In this document: piece by piece, positions 53,353-62,015 of the stretch | How positions within the stretch are numbered: position 1 is the stretch's first letter | How the letters are laid out: each line of letters begins with the position of its first letter | Source of the DNA: JAGVPT01 sp964439265 | GTDB taxonomy: Bacteria > Bacteroidota > Ignavibacteria > UBA10030 > UBA8401 | Assembly (NCBI GenBank): GCA_964439265.1 | Contig: CAYTOA010000016.1 | Span: 1-64,000, forward strand | DNA length: 64,000 nucleotides | Reading direction: 5' to 3' | Position numbers and translations under genes: made by a program | The notes under the pieces: model-generated | Told to the model about the DNA's origin: nothing | What the model saw: only the letters and a program-made list of their open reading frames with translations | The model's database searches: none

Positions 53353-53886
53353 TCCGCGGATCCATTCTGTTTGTGCGAAATGCGGAGTTCCGCCGGAGGA
53401 TCCATTTTCTCCCCGGGTCCTTTCGGGAGAAACTATGATTGACAGAATGTTCAATCGTGTGAGCTTTCTCTACCAGTCTCTCTGCCGATGCAATGAAGGG
53501 AAAGGAATGCAGCCCGGCGGCGAAATTATCGGCAAAAAAGTTTGAGCCTTGATGGAAGTCTGCGGATGCATCGGCAGAATGCCCCGATCCCGTCTGCAGC
53601 GGTAATTTCCGCACATCGCGTTGCAGTACAGGGAAAGCAAAAGCCAGCGAGCCGCCGCTGGATTTTTCAGAAAAGGATATCGCGTACGGTATGCGGGAGT
53701 TCATTGCCGAGGGAGACGTTCGTTTTACTGTACGGCGGCTGCGATGCGGCGGCCTCAGGCATGTCATGCGTCCGGTTCACGCCGACGGTAAACACTTTCT
53801 CCACCGGGAGTAAGCATTGTGATGCGGTATGATACGAAATCACAGGGCGGTTTTCAAGGATCGATAATGTCGGCCATTCGGGAGCG
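53353..53886. other. Intergenic region between pyrG and the barrel protein gene
   Basis: More than 500 bp. Frames in both strands (for example plus 53542-53832, minus 53210-53767) show no family resemblance or plausible starts. No RNA motif or terminator stands out. It probably carries the promoter of the barrel-ATPase pair. Confidence 0.5.
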
Positions 53887-55515
53887 CTACTTCTTTTTAT
53901 GCTTATCCTCCTGGAATTTCACGGCCGCCTTCACAAAATCCCTGAAAAGAGGATGCGGGCTGAGGAGGCGCGATTTCAGTTCCGGATGGAATTGCCCGGC
54001 GACAAACCACGGGTGCGACGGCAGTTCGATGATCTCGACGAGCGAGTTGTCCGGAGAAAGTCCGCTGAAAACCATTCCGCTCTCGCTCAGTTTTTTGCGG
54101 AACTTGTTATTTACTTCGTACCTGTGACGATGACGTTCGTAGATCAATTCCTTTTTGTACGCCTGGTGTGCTCTCGTTTTTTTCTGCACAATGCACGGGT
54201 ACGCGCCGAGCCTCATCGTACCGCCGAGATTCTTCACGCCACGCTGGTCGATCATCAGGTCGATCACGTTGAACTTTGTCTTTCGGAATTCGGTGCTGTT
54301 CGCCCCTCTCATACCGCACACGTTGCGGGCGAACTCGATGATCGCGCATTGGAGCCCGAGACAGATCCCGAAGAAAGGAACGCCCCGTTCCCGGACGTAG
54401 CCGATCGCCTTGATCTTCCCCTCCACTCCGCGTTCACCGAACCCTCCGGGTATCAGCAGCCCCGACACGTCCCCGAGATATTCATCGAGATTTGCGGCGT
54501 CGAGATCTTCGGCTTTGATCCATTTCAATTCTACCGCAACGTCGTTATCCGCGCCGGCATGGATGAACGATTCGTTGATGCTCTTGTAAGCGTCTTTCAG
54601 GTCCGTGTACTTCCCGACAACGCCGATCGTGACATGGTCGCCCGGATTCTTGATCCGGTTCACCGTGCGGGACCACTGGCGCAAATCGCTCTTGCCGCAT
54701 TTTAAGTTCAATTTCTCAATGACGATCTTGTCGAGGCCTTCCTTCTCAAACAACAGGGGAATCTCATAAATCGTATCGACGTCCCTGCCTTCAACGACCG
54801 ACTCCGATTCGACGTTGCAGAAAAGCGCTATTTTTTCCTTCATCTCTTTCGAGAGCCGGCGTTCCGTCCGGCAAATAAGAACATCGGGCTGCACGCCGAT
54901 CTCGAGCAGCGTTTTAACGCTATGCTGGGTCGGCTTCGTTTTCAGTTCCCCGGCAGATTTGATGTAAGGAACGAGCGTGACGTGGATGTTCAGCGCGTTA
55001 CGCCGCCCGATGTGCAGCGTGAACTGCCGGATCGCCTCAAGAAAGGGCAGGCTTTCAATATCGCCGACCGTACCCCCGACCTCCGTGATGATGACGTCGT
55101 ATTTGCCCGACGTGCCGAGCTGCGCGATACGCTTTTTGATCTCGTCGGTGATGTGAGGAATAACCTGCACCGTCGCGCCGAGGTAATCTCCGCGGCGCTC
55201 TTTCGAAATGACTTCGTAATAGATCTGTCCGGTCGTGGAATTGTTCTGCCGCGAGGTGCTCACATCCAGGAACCTCTCATAGTGTCCGAGGTCGAGGTCG
55301 CTTTCGGCCCCGTCGTCGGTAACGTAGACTTCCCCGTGCTGGAACGGGTTCATCGTCCCCGGATCGACGTTGATATACGGATCGAATTTTTGCACGGTCA
55401 CGCGCAGGCCCCTGGATTTGAGGAGCAACCCAAGCGACGCCGAGGCAATGCCTTTGCCCAGCGACGACACCACGCCGCCGGTAATAAAAATATATTTTAC
55501 ATGATTAGTAGCCAA
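53887..55515 (-). CDS. pyrG: CTP synthase
   Basis: 542 aa, standard length. The N-terminal synthetase domain opens KYIFITGGVVSSLGKG (P-loop) and continues KFDPYINVDPGTMNPFQHGE. The C-terminal glutaminase domain has GGFGERGVEGK, the nucleophile in PFFGICLGLQ and the His-Glu pair in QFHPELKSR. It makes CTP from UTP, ATP and glutamine. CTP is also the donor for kdsB, the gene just upstream on the same strand. A heptamer repeat lies 18 bp upstream of its start. Confidence 0.97.
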   Translation of the reverse strand: MATNHVKYIFITGGVVSSLGKGIASASLGLLLKSRGLRVTVQKFDPYINVDPGTMNPFQHGEVYVTDDGAESDLDLGHYERFLDVSTSRQNNSTTGQIYYEVISKERRGDYLGATVQVIPHITDEIKKRIAQLGTSGKYDVIITEVGGTVGDIESLPFLEAIRQFTLHIGRRNALNIHVTLVPYIKSAGELKTKPTQHSVKTLLEIGVQPDVLICRTERRLSKEMKEKIALFCNVESESVVEGRDVDTIYEIPLLFEKEGLDKIVIEKLNLKCGKSDLRQWSRTVNRIKNPGDHVTIGVVGKYTDLKDAYKSINESFIHAGADNDVAVELKWIKAEDLDAANLDEYLGDVSGLLIPGGFGERGVEGKIKAIGYVRERGVPFFGICLGLQCAIIEFARNVCGMRGANSTEFRKTKFNVIDLMIDQRGVKNLGGTMRLGAYPCIVQKKTRAHQAYKKELIYERHRHRYEVNNKFRKKLSESGMVFSGLSPDNSLVEIIELPSHPWFVAGQFHPELKSRLLSPHPLFRDFVKAAVKFQEDKHKKK

Positions 55516-55532
55516 GGAACACCCTAAGCGAA

Positions 55533-55567
55533 ATTATGAATTAAGAATTAGGAATTAAGAATTAAAA
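55533..55567. repeat. Heptamer repeat block between kdsB and pyrG
   Basis: Five 7-base units, ATTATGA, ATTAAGA, ATTAGGA, ATTAAGA and ATTAAAA, the cleanest block in the window. It lies just upstream of pyrG (minus strand). Confidence 0.85.
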
Positions 55568-55608
55568 ACGAACGATGTACGAACGGTCAGTACATGGTCC
55601 ACGGGATA

Positions 55609-56364
55609 TTATTTCACGAGCTGATTTTTTACTTTTGCCCGGACGCGGTTGAGATCTTCCTGAGTATCGACCGGGATCGAATCAAATTCCGTGATCGTTA
55701 CCTTCACCCGAAATCCGTGTTCAAGGATCCGAAGCTGCTCAAGCTTCTCGGCCTGCTCGAGGGGTGTCGGTTCCAGCGACGCGTAATGCTGAAGGAAGGA
55801 GCCGCGGTACACGTAGATCCCAAAATGTTTGAAGAACATGGCCCGTTTCAGCCAGTCCGTCACTTCCGCTGAATCGCGGACGAATGGAACGAGCGAGCGT
55901 GTAAAATAGAGGGCATAGTTATTCTTGTCGACCACGACTTTTACGATGTTGGGCGTCAACAAATCGTCCAGCGAGGTGATCTTTTTCACCGCTGTGCCCA
56001 CGACAGCCGAGGCGTCGTCGATCAGCAATTGAACCGTCTGATCGATCATCGCAGGATCGATCAACGGCTCATCTCCCTGGACATTAACGATGATATCAGC
56101 ATCGAGCCCCCGGGCAGCGAGGGCAACTCTATCGCTCCCGCTCTGAATGGTCGAGGGCGTCATGACCGCTGTGCCGCCAAATTTCTTCACAGCCGATTCG
56201 ATCCGTTCGTCGTCGGTCGCGACAACGACATCCGTCAGCAAGCGAGATTGTTTCGCCCTTTCGTAGACACGCTGCACCATCGGCTTGCCGCAAATGTCCT
56301 CCAGAGATTTTGCCGGAAGCCGCTGCGACGCGTAACGGGACGGTATGATGCCGACGATTTTCAA
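55609..56364 (-). CDS. kdsB: 3-deoxy-manno-octulosonate (CMP-KDO) cytidylyltransferase
   Basis: 251 aa (E. coli KdsB 248). It activates KDO with CTP for LPS inner-core assembly. Motifs are KIVGIIPSRYASQRLPAKSL at the N-terminus, VNVQGDEPLIDP for metal and CMP binding, and HFGIYVYRGSFLQ. The best start is a TTG at 56364, giving the exact family N-terminus, with GGAG eight bases upstream; extending to 56439 adds 25 unlike residues. The TTG and its upstream region are made of heptamer repeat units, so translation initiation here is repeat-encoded. Confidence 0.93.
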   Translation of the reverse strand: MKIVGIIPSRYASQRLPAKSLEDICGKPMVQRVYERAKQSRLLTDVVVATDDERIESAVKKFGGTAVMTPSTIQSGSDRVALAARGLDADIIVNVQGDEPLIDPAMIDQTVQLLIDDASAVVGTAVKKITSLDDLLTPNIVKVVVDKNNYALYFTRSLVPFVRDSAEVTDWLKRAMFFKHFGIYVYRGSFLQHYASLEPTPLEQAEKLEQLRILEHGFRVKVTITEFDSIPVDTQEDLNRVRAKVKNQLVK

Positions 56365-56389
56365 TTTGCAATCTCCAATATGCGATTTG
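56362..56389. repeat. Heptamer block containing the kdsB start codon
   Basis: Four units on the plus strand, CAATTTG, CAATCTC, CAATATG and CGATTTG. The first three bases are the complement of the TTG start, and the second unit supplies the GGAG site. Confidence 0.7.
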
Positions 56390-56424
56390 AGACATTGCTG
56401 CCCGTGCAGAGATGGAGGGCAAAC

Positions 56425-56459
56425 AATTGTAAATTGCAAATTGCAAATCGAAAATAGAT
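56425..56459. repeat. Heptamer block between gatC and kdsB
   Basis: Five units, AATTGTA, two AATTGCA, AATCGAA and AATAGAT, ending two bases from the gatC stop. It is in inverted orientation relative to 56362-56389, 35 bp away. Confidence 0.75.
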
Positions 56460-56461
56460 CA

Positions 56462-56749
56462 TCATCCTATCACCTTCGGCACTTTGAAGAACGCATCAGT
56501 TTTTGCCGGCGCGTTCTTTAGGGCATCCTCCGGCGGAATTGAGGGCTTGGCGACATCGTCCCGAAAGACGTTGCTCAACTCGATCACATGGGAGAGCGGC
56601 TCGACGGTGGAAGTATCGAGCTCGTTCAATTTCTCGATATACTTCAGGATATCATTGAGTTCGTGGGCCAGCTTCTCTTTTTCCTTTTCGTTGAATTCCA
56701 ACCGTGCGAGTTCGGCAATATGCTCCACGTCCTTTATTGTTACTGCCAT
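56462..56749 (-). CDS. gatC: Asp-tRNA(Asn)/Glu-tRNA(Gln) amidotransferase subunit C
   Basis: 95 aa. IKDVEHIAELARLEFNEKEK and LNELDTSTVEPLSHV are the GatC signatures, and the C-terminal SIPPEDALKNAPAKTDAFF is the tail that wraps GatA. GatC stabilises the GatCAB complex that amidates mischarged tRNA. gatA and gatB are not in the window, which is common. Confidence 0.95.
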   Translation of the reverse strand: MAVTIKDVEHIAELARLEFNEKEKEKLAHELNDILKYIEKLNELDTSTVEPLSHVIELSNVFRDDVAKPSIPPEDALKNAPAKTDAFFKVPKVIG

Positions 56750-56852
56750 TATGATCTCTCCGATAAAAAAATGATACTTAGATCACTGAAAACTGGATAC
56801 GGGAGGCAGGAGACAGAAGGAATATTTTCCTGCGTCCAACATTTCTATTCCT

Positions 56853-57569
56853 TCAGGTAATATCTTCTCTGTAGTTGAGTTCTATGATCCCTCTCACGCG
56901 CTTCATCAATGCGAGCTCCTCGTCCCGGCTTGTGATGTGCGACGTGTCGATCGGTTTATCCATCAGTAATTCAATCGGGCTCGGACGGATATCGAGAGAC
57001 GCCTTGGGCAGGATCTTAAAGCTGCCGTTGATCGTGATCGGAACGATCGGCACGCCCGATCTCGCCGCAAGCGTGAAAGCACCTCGTTTAAACGGAAGAA
57101 GCTTACCATCGCGCGTGCGCGTTCCCTCAGCAAAAAGAATTACCGAACCCCCGGTCTTGATAGCCTCTGCCGCACGGTCGATGCTCTTCATTGCCTTGGC
57201 CCCTCTTGCACGATCGACCACGATGTGATGGCCCCACCTGAGGGCCCAGCCCCAGAGAGGAACATAGGACAATTCTTTCTTAAACATGATACGCACACGG
57301 GGCAGCACGGACATCACCGCAGGAATGTCGAACATGCTTGCATGGTTCGTAACGAAGATATAAGCTCCGTCCTCCCGAATGTTCTCTATTCCGCGCACCC
57401 GAACCTCGATCCCGCAGACTCTTAAACAAAGCTTTGACCAGGTACTTCCCGCCCAAAAATAAGTTCGACCGTCTTTTTCAACGAGAAGACTGAAAAGCGC
57501 GATGATTGAAAAGCCGATATTCGCAGTCACCATGATGACGATCCGGCCGATAGTCAAGATCAGACGCAT
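56853..57569 (-). CDS. plsC: 1-acyl-sn-glycerol-3-phosphate acyltransferase
   Basis: 238 aa membrane-associated enzyme making phosphatidic acid. An N-terminal hydrophobic helix leads to the catalytic NHASMFD (NHX4D), the substrate motif FAEGTRTRDG (EGTR) and IVPITINGS. Length fits the family. Its ATG overlaps the stop of the M48 protease gene by one base (TAATG), so the pair is co-translated. Confidence 0.93.
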   Translation of the reverse strand: MRLILTIGRIVIMVTANIGFSIIALFSLLVEKDGRTYFWAGSTWSKLCLRVCGIEVRVRGIENIREDGAYIFVTNHASMFDIPAVMSVLPRVRIMFKKELSYVPLWGWALRWGHHIVVDRARGAKAMKSIDRAAEAIKTGGSVILFAEGTRTRDGKLLPFKRGAFTLAARSGVPIVPITINGSFKILPKASLDIRPSPIELLMDKPIDTSHITSRDEELALMKRVRGIIELNYREDIT

Positions 57570-58708
57570 TACGCCTTCTCCGCTGCACGAATTCTTTTCT
57601 CGATCGACGGGTGGCTGTAAAAGAGAAATTCAATTATCGGATGCGGCGCTGTATCGGCGAGGTTCATATCGGCCAGCTTCCTCATCGTGGACATGAACGC
57701 AGCGGCATTTCCGGTTCTCTCAACCGCATAGCGGTCGGCCTCGAACTCATATTTTCTCGATAAGACGTTCGACAACGGCGACGTGAGAAGCGAATAGACT
57801 CCCAGCCAAAGGGCCAGCAGCGGAAGCGCCGCAAGCTGATCGACGGATGAGAATCCAAACCATCCGAGTGAGAGAGAATAGAGCTTCGAGGTGATGAACA
57901 GGCCTGCATAAATGCTCACGGTGCCCACAATGATGTTTTTCCAGATGTGGCCGTGGACGTAATGACCGAGTTCGTGCGCAAACACCGTTTCGACCTCGTC
58001 ATCCGAGAAATGCTGCATGAGGGTATCTCCCAGGATGATCCGCTTCGACTTCCCTATTCCCGTAAACCCTGCGTTCGCCTTCTTTGTCGTCTTGCTCAGG
58101 TTGAACGTGAAAATTCCCGTCACGTTCATGCGGGTGTTTTTACAAAGCGAGAGAATTCGTTCCTTCAGGGCTTCGTTCTGCAGAGGAGTAAATTTGTAAA
58201 AAAGGGGCATGATGAACACCGGCACTATTCTGGAAAGCAGCATCGACACGGCAAACATTGCGGTCGCAACCGGCAGCCACCAGTACGTTTGGTACTCGCG
58301 CAGGAAAAAATAGAACAAAAGCATCAGCGGGACCGCGACAGGGATGCTGACGAGGAATCCTTTTCCCTGTTCCCAGACCCACTGAAAGAAATTTTGGTTC
58401 GACAAATTATAACGATGCTCGACGACATAACCCGAGTAAAAACTGAGCGGGAAAGAGACGATTCCGCTGAGCGCTCCGAGCAATGCGCCAAAAAGGAGAA
58501 GCGCAGCATACGGCGATCGGGTGTATGAATGAACGAAATTCTCAACGCGCAATGAAAAACCCGTCACGATAACCGCCGCCATAATCGCAAATGAAAAAAT
58601 TGTCCCGACAAGAGACAACGTTAATTTCATGCGGCTGTATATTTTTGCCTGGGATGATTGTGCCGGCGCATGTGTGGTCTCTGCATCAACGGCACGAAGG
58701 ATTTTCAT
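57569..58708 (-). CDS. M48 family (Ste24-like) membrane metallopeptidase
   Basis: About 379 aa with several membrane helices. The zinc motif is HELGHYVHGH (HEXXH, near residue 245) and the third ligand Glu is in EFEADRYAV. The gene resembles CAAX-type Ste24 proteases, which in bacteria act in membrane protein quality control. Starts at 58708 or 58630 are possible and neither has a strong Shine-Dalgarno site; the longer upstream reading to 58843 is composition-wise unlikely. It is coupled to plsC. Confidence 0.88.
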   Translation of the reverse strand: MKILRAVDAETTHAPAQSSQAKIYSRMKLTLSLVGTIFSFAIMAAVIVTGFSLRVENFVHSYTRSPYAALLLFGALLGALSGIVSFPLSFYSGYVVEHRYNLSNQNFFQWVWEQGKGFLVSIPVAVPLMLLFYFFLREYQTYWWLPVATAMFAVSMLLSRIVPVFIMPLFYKFTPLQNEALKERILSLCKNTRMNVTGIFTFNLSKTTKKANAGFTGIGKSKRIILGDTLMQHFSDDEVETVFAHELGHYVHGHIWKNIIVGTVSIYAGLFITSKLYSLSLGWFGFSSVDQLAALPLLALWLGVYSLLTSPLSNVLSRKYEFEADRYAVERTGNAAAFMSTMRKLADMNLADTAPHPIIEFLFYSHPSIEKRIRAAEKA

Positions 58709-58847
58709 GGACGAAACAACGCGAGGGTTGGTGTTCTGTGGTTTTTCAATAATACAAAAAGGGGAGAAGAAAAACAAGGAGAAGATCAGGGAGACGTGAA
58801 ACATGTTCCACGCGGCACCGTACGATCGCGCAGCGCCCATCATCCCG

Positions 58848-59663
58848 TCAGGAAGAAGCCTTCACGGCAACAACGAGCAGTCCAGTTCCACGCGTGTTGG
58901 TGAATTTATAGTCCGCGTACATCAGAAGGAGTGTCAGCCACAACGTGAGAAGATAATAGAAGGGAAGAATGACGAAGAATAGCTTGCTTCTGTTCAGCAA
59001 CAGCATCGGAATCTTAATCCCCAGCCGCCATGCCGCGCTGCCGATCGGCCCGTACGTATACGTTACTTTTTCGAGGTGAAACCCGGCGCTCTTCAGCTTT
59101 CGCGTGATATCGTCGACCGAGTAGCCATTGCGGGCATGCTCTTCGATGAAACTTGGGTCACTCTCGTCGTGAGCGTCCGAGCCGCCGAGGTTGGACGGAG
59201 TGTTTATCAACACTTTTCCCCCCGGTTTCAACGCCTTGAAGAAGTTCTTGAAGACCTGCACGTCGTCGTGAATATGTTCCATCACATCGACGGATAAGAT
59301 AAAATCAAACTCGCCGTTGTGCTTGGGGATTGTCAGGTCTTCAACTTCGAACGCAACGTTTCGGAGCTTCCGTTTCGAGAAAAAGGAGCGGCAGTCGGCA
59401 ATCTGCTCGTCTTTCACATCAACCGCATAGATGGCCGCAGAACGAAAGTGTTTCGCGCAGTAGTACGAGTACTGTCCAAAGCCGCTTCCGGCGTCGAACA
59501 TCGTGAACGGCTCTTTTCTCCCTCCCAGCAGCTGTCGCAGCGCGCGCTTGACGTACCATTCACGCAAGAACATGACACCAAGGAGCGTGTAGAAGAATCT
59601 CCGCACCAGCGGGCTCGTCCGTGCGACGTTGCCGATCACATTTTTAATAGGGTCGTAGTGCAT
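58848..59663 (-). CDS. SAM-dependent methyltransferase
   Basis: 271 aa class I methyltransferase. Motif I is MFDAGSGFGQYSYY, the acidic residue after strand 2 is in YAVDVKDEQ, and motif IV/post-motif reads FDFILSVDVMEHIHDD. A C-terminal hydrophobic stretch (LFFVILPFYYLLTLWLTLLL) suggests a membrane association. Located in an envelope-glycan cluster, it may methylate a lipid-linked sugar or lipid, but the substrate is unknown. The ATG at 59663 lies two bases after a heptamer block, and there is no Shine-Dalgarno site. Confidence 0.85.
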   Translation of the reverse strand: MHYDPIKNVIGNVARTSPLVRRFFYTLLGVMFLREWYVKRALRQLLGGRKEPFTMFDAGSGFGQYSYYCAKHFRSAAIYAVDVKDEQIADCRSFFSKRKLRNVAFEVEDLTIPKHNGEFDFILSVDVMEHIHDDVQVFKNFFKALKPGGKVLINTPSNLGGSDAHDESDPSFIEEHARNGYSVDDITRKLKSAGFHLEKVTYTYGPIGSAAWRLGIKIPMLLLNRSKLFFVILPFYYLLTLWLTLLLMYADYKFTNTRGTGLLVVAVKASS

Positions 59664-59665
59664 AT

Positions 59666-59754
59666 TCAATGATCAATGAACAATCAACAATGAACAGCTA
59701 TTGAATCGGTCTGTTCAATGTTGATTGATGATTGTTGATTGTTAATTGTTCAAT
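59666..59754. repeat. Inverted pair of heptamer blocks
   Basis: Left block 59666-59693 has TCAATGA and ACAATCA-type units; right block 59713-59754 has GTTGATT and GTTCAAT-type units, the reverse complement. About 29-base arms could pair around a 19-base loop. The right block encodes the last residues of the GT4 protein, the left block abuts the methyltransferase start. Confidence 0.8.
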
Positions 59755-60852
59755 TGCTTCCACCATGTTGTCCCACGAATATTTCTTCTTTTCGCACGCA
59801 GCGCCGGCTGAGAGTTTTTCTTCCAGGTTTTCCGAATAGAATTTCTTGATCGCGTCCGCCAGCTTTGCCGGGTCGTTCGGCGGCACGATCAGCCCCGAAA
59901 CTCCGTCGACGACGACTTCGGCGAGTCCGCCGACAGCGGTCGCGATGACCGGCCTGTCGAAATTGTACGCTATTTGAGCGATCCCGCTTTGCGTTGCGGA
60001 AAGATACGGCAGAATAACCGCGTCCGCGGCAGAAAAATACTCGCCGACCTTTTCGTTCGGCACATAGTCGGACACAACGTCGATGACATCGCGAACCTGT
60101 GCGTCCGAGATGTGCCACCGGTATTTCTCTTCGTCCTCATAGAATTCGCCGACGACAAGCAATTTGACGCTGAGAGATTTCTTTACCTCTTTCATCGCGT
60201 CGATCATCACGTGCAGTCCTTTGTACGAACGGACATAACCGAAGAAAAGAATCACCTTTTCATCCCGGATATGCAGCGCCGCGCGCGCTTCCTTCTTTCC
60301 TAACCGCGGACCGAAGATCTCATAGACCGGATGCGGCACTTTCTTGTACCGAGGTTTCTCTACCGTTTCCAGAAGATCCTTTTCAACGCTGTCCGACTGC
60401 ACGATATACGCGTCCACAAATTTGAACGCATACCAGGTAAACAGCGCGTCGCCGGGCCGATGCTCGTGCGGTATGACATTATCGCAGATCGCAATCACCT
60501 TCGTTCTTCTCCGGTACTTCAGCAGTGCACAGATCGTTCCGAAGCACGGGCCGAAAAACGGAAGCCAGTATTTAAAAATCACAACGTCGGCATTTCTCTT
60601 GCGCAGCGCTATCCCGACTCTGATCCAGTTGAACGGATTCACCGAATCGATCAATGGTTCGCTTGCCACCGGCAGGCCGGGGTCCCCTTTTTCTTCCTGC
60701 GTCTTCCCTGGAAAAAACATGTTCGGATACTGCCGCTTAAAGGAGATAATTTCTACGCGATGTTTTTTCTTCAGATGGGTATACAGAAGGGCGTTGTAGT
60801 GAGCGATACCTCCGCGCAAAGGATACGCCGTGCCGAGAATGAGGATATTCAT
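59698..60852 (-). CDS. Glycosyltransferase family 4
   Basis: 384 aa GT-B enzyme. N-terminal MNILILGTAYPLRGGIAHYN (acceptor side), FGYVRSYKGLHVMIDAM and the donor-site E-X7-E region GLAEVVVDGVSGLIVPPND are present. It probably adds a sugar to an LPS core or cell-surface polysaccharide. ATG 60852 gives the family N-terminus; 53 upstream in-frame codons are unlikely. It starts 10 bp after the GT9 gene. The final residues (QLTINNHQSTLNRPIQ) are translated from a heptamer repeat, apparently a recent extension. Confidence 0.9.
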   Translation of the reverse strand: MNILILGTAYPLRGGIAHYNALLYTHLKKKHRVEIISFKRQYPNMFFPGKTQEEKGDPGLPVASEPLIDSVNPFNWIRVGIALRKRNADVVIFKYWLPFFGPCFGTICALLKYRRRTKVIAICDNVIPHEHRPGDALFTWYAFKFVDAYIVQSDSVEKDLLETVEKPRYKKVPHPVYEIFGPRLGKKEARAALHIRDEKVILFFGYVRSYKGLHVMIDAMKEVKKSLSVKLLVVGEFYEDEEKYRWHISDAQVRDVIDVVSDYVPNEKVGEYFSAADAVILPYLSATQSGIAQIAYNFDRPVIATAVGGLAEVVVDGVSGLIVPPNDPAKLADAIKKFYSENLEEKLSAGAACEKKKYSWDNMVEAIEQLTINNHQSTLNRPIQ

Positions 60853-60862
60853 CGCCTGCGCA

Positions 60863-61930
60863 TCAACCGGATGCTCCCAGAAGTTGCCGTACCGATGCCA
60901 CCACGCGTTCAGGGTAGAGATACTGCATACAATTATTGGGACACGTCGGGGAAAAATAGCACGTGCATTCAAAGTCGGGTTCAAGGATTTCCCCGAGTCC
61001 GTACAGCTCAAATTCGTTCTTGTTAAAAATATTATTGAACAACACGATCTTCTTTTCGCGCCCGATCGTAATATGCATGGCCATCGTTACCGCCGTTACG
61101 ACGAGGTCGCATTGGTCGATGAGGTTGATAAATTGTTTCAACGGGTAGTGGCCGAAGTATTTAGCCTTCGCCGCCTTTGCGATCTTCATATTCTTCTTGT
61201 GTTCCTGCTCGCCCCCGAGAAGGAATACTTCGTAACCGGCTTTTCTAAGCGCGATCGCCGCTGCAATCCAATATTTCTCCGGCCAGAGCCTCGATGTCCA
61301 GCGTCCGCCGCATCCGGTGTTGAGGCCGACTATTTTTTTCTTTCCGCTGACTTCCCACCGTTTGTCCTTCCACGGCTCGAACGGAAGGATGTATTTCTCG
61401 CCGTTGAACTTGAAACCGCACATTTCAAAAAGTTCCTGCGGATAGCTTTTTGTATTCGCCTTGTTCACATCATCGAAGATGCCGGTCAGAAACTTTGCTT
61501 CGGCGTCCTTATCAGCCGGAGCGCATGCCCCGTTCTTCAGGATAAATCCCTTCTTACTGTCCGCTGCGATCTGAAGAGCAAGTGCGCACGCTTCCCGGTC
61601 CTTGTCCAGGTTGTACAGGATGTCGAACTTTACGGACCGGAGTGCAACGACATTTTCCAGGGTAAATTTCAACCGGACATCTACCGATTCGGGTAGCATT
61701 TCCGGGGTCAGCGTGAGCCACCAGATCTTTGCGCGGGGGAATTCTTTCTTTAGGCGGTGGAGTAGCGGCGTCGTGCGGATGACATCGCCGATCGCTCCGA
61801 GTTTGATGATCAGAATGTTCTTGTCGACGGGGTCGTAGTATGTGCATCCATCGCAGTGAACGCCGTGCTCTTTATGGGGCTTGCATGGGACATCACCGCG
61901 AAAGTGGCGGCAGTCGGTCTTTAGAATCAT
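60863..61930 (-). CDS. Glycosyltransferase family 9 (heptosyltransferase-like) with Cys-rich N-terminus
   Basis: 355 aa. The GT9 core begins NILIIKLGAIGDVIRTTPLLHRL and includes NTGCGGRWTSRLWPEKYW and VTAVTMAMHITIGREKK. Ahead of it lies a 35-residue segment with Cys7, Cys16, Cys26 and Cys29 (GVHCDGCTYYD), and the C-terminus has CTCYFSPTCPNNC, so at least seven Cys could bind a metal or Fe-S cluster. GT9 enzymes transfer heptose to the LPS core. It lies between the GT2 and GT4 genes. Confidence 0.85.
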   Translation of the reverse strand: MILKTDCRHFRGDVPCKPHKEHGVHCDGCTYYDPVDKNILIIKLGAIGDVIRTTPLLHRLKKEFPRAKIWWLTLTPEMLPESVDVRLKFTLENVVALRSVKFDILYNLDKDREACALALQIAADSKKGFILKNGACAPADKDAEAKFLTGIFDDVNKANTKSYPQELFEMCGFKFNGEKYILPFEPWKDKRWEVSGKKKIVGLNTGCGGRWTSRLWPEKYWIAAAIALRKAGYEVFLLGGEQEHKKNMKIAKAAKAKYFGHYPLKQFINLIDQCDLVVTAVTMAMHITIGREKKIVLFNNIFNKNEFELYGLGEILEPDFECTCYFSPTCPNNCMQYLYPERVVASVRQLLGASG

Positions 61931-62015
61931 GAGCTCTTGATAGTATCGTTAGCGACGGGCGGCCGCAATTCGGGAATGCTGGGATCAAAGGATGTGGAAA
62001 CCTCTGCCGCACCGA

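Noticed and set aside
53542..53832. Open frames in the pyrG upstream gap
   Set aside because: Composition and starts are poor and frames in several phases overlap; no family resemblance.
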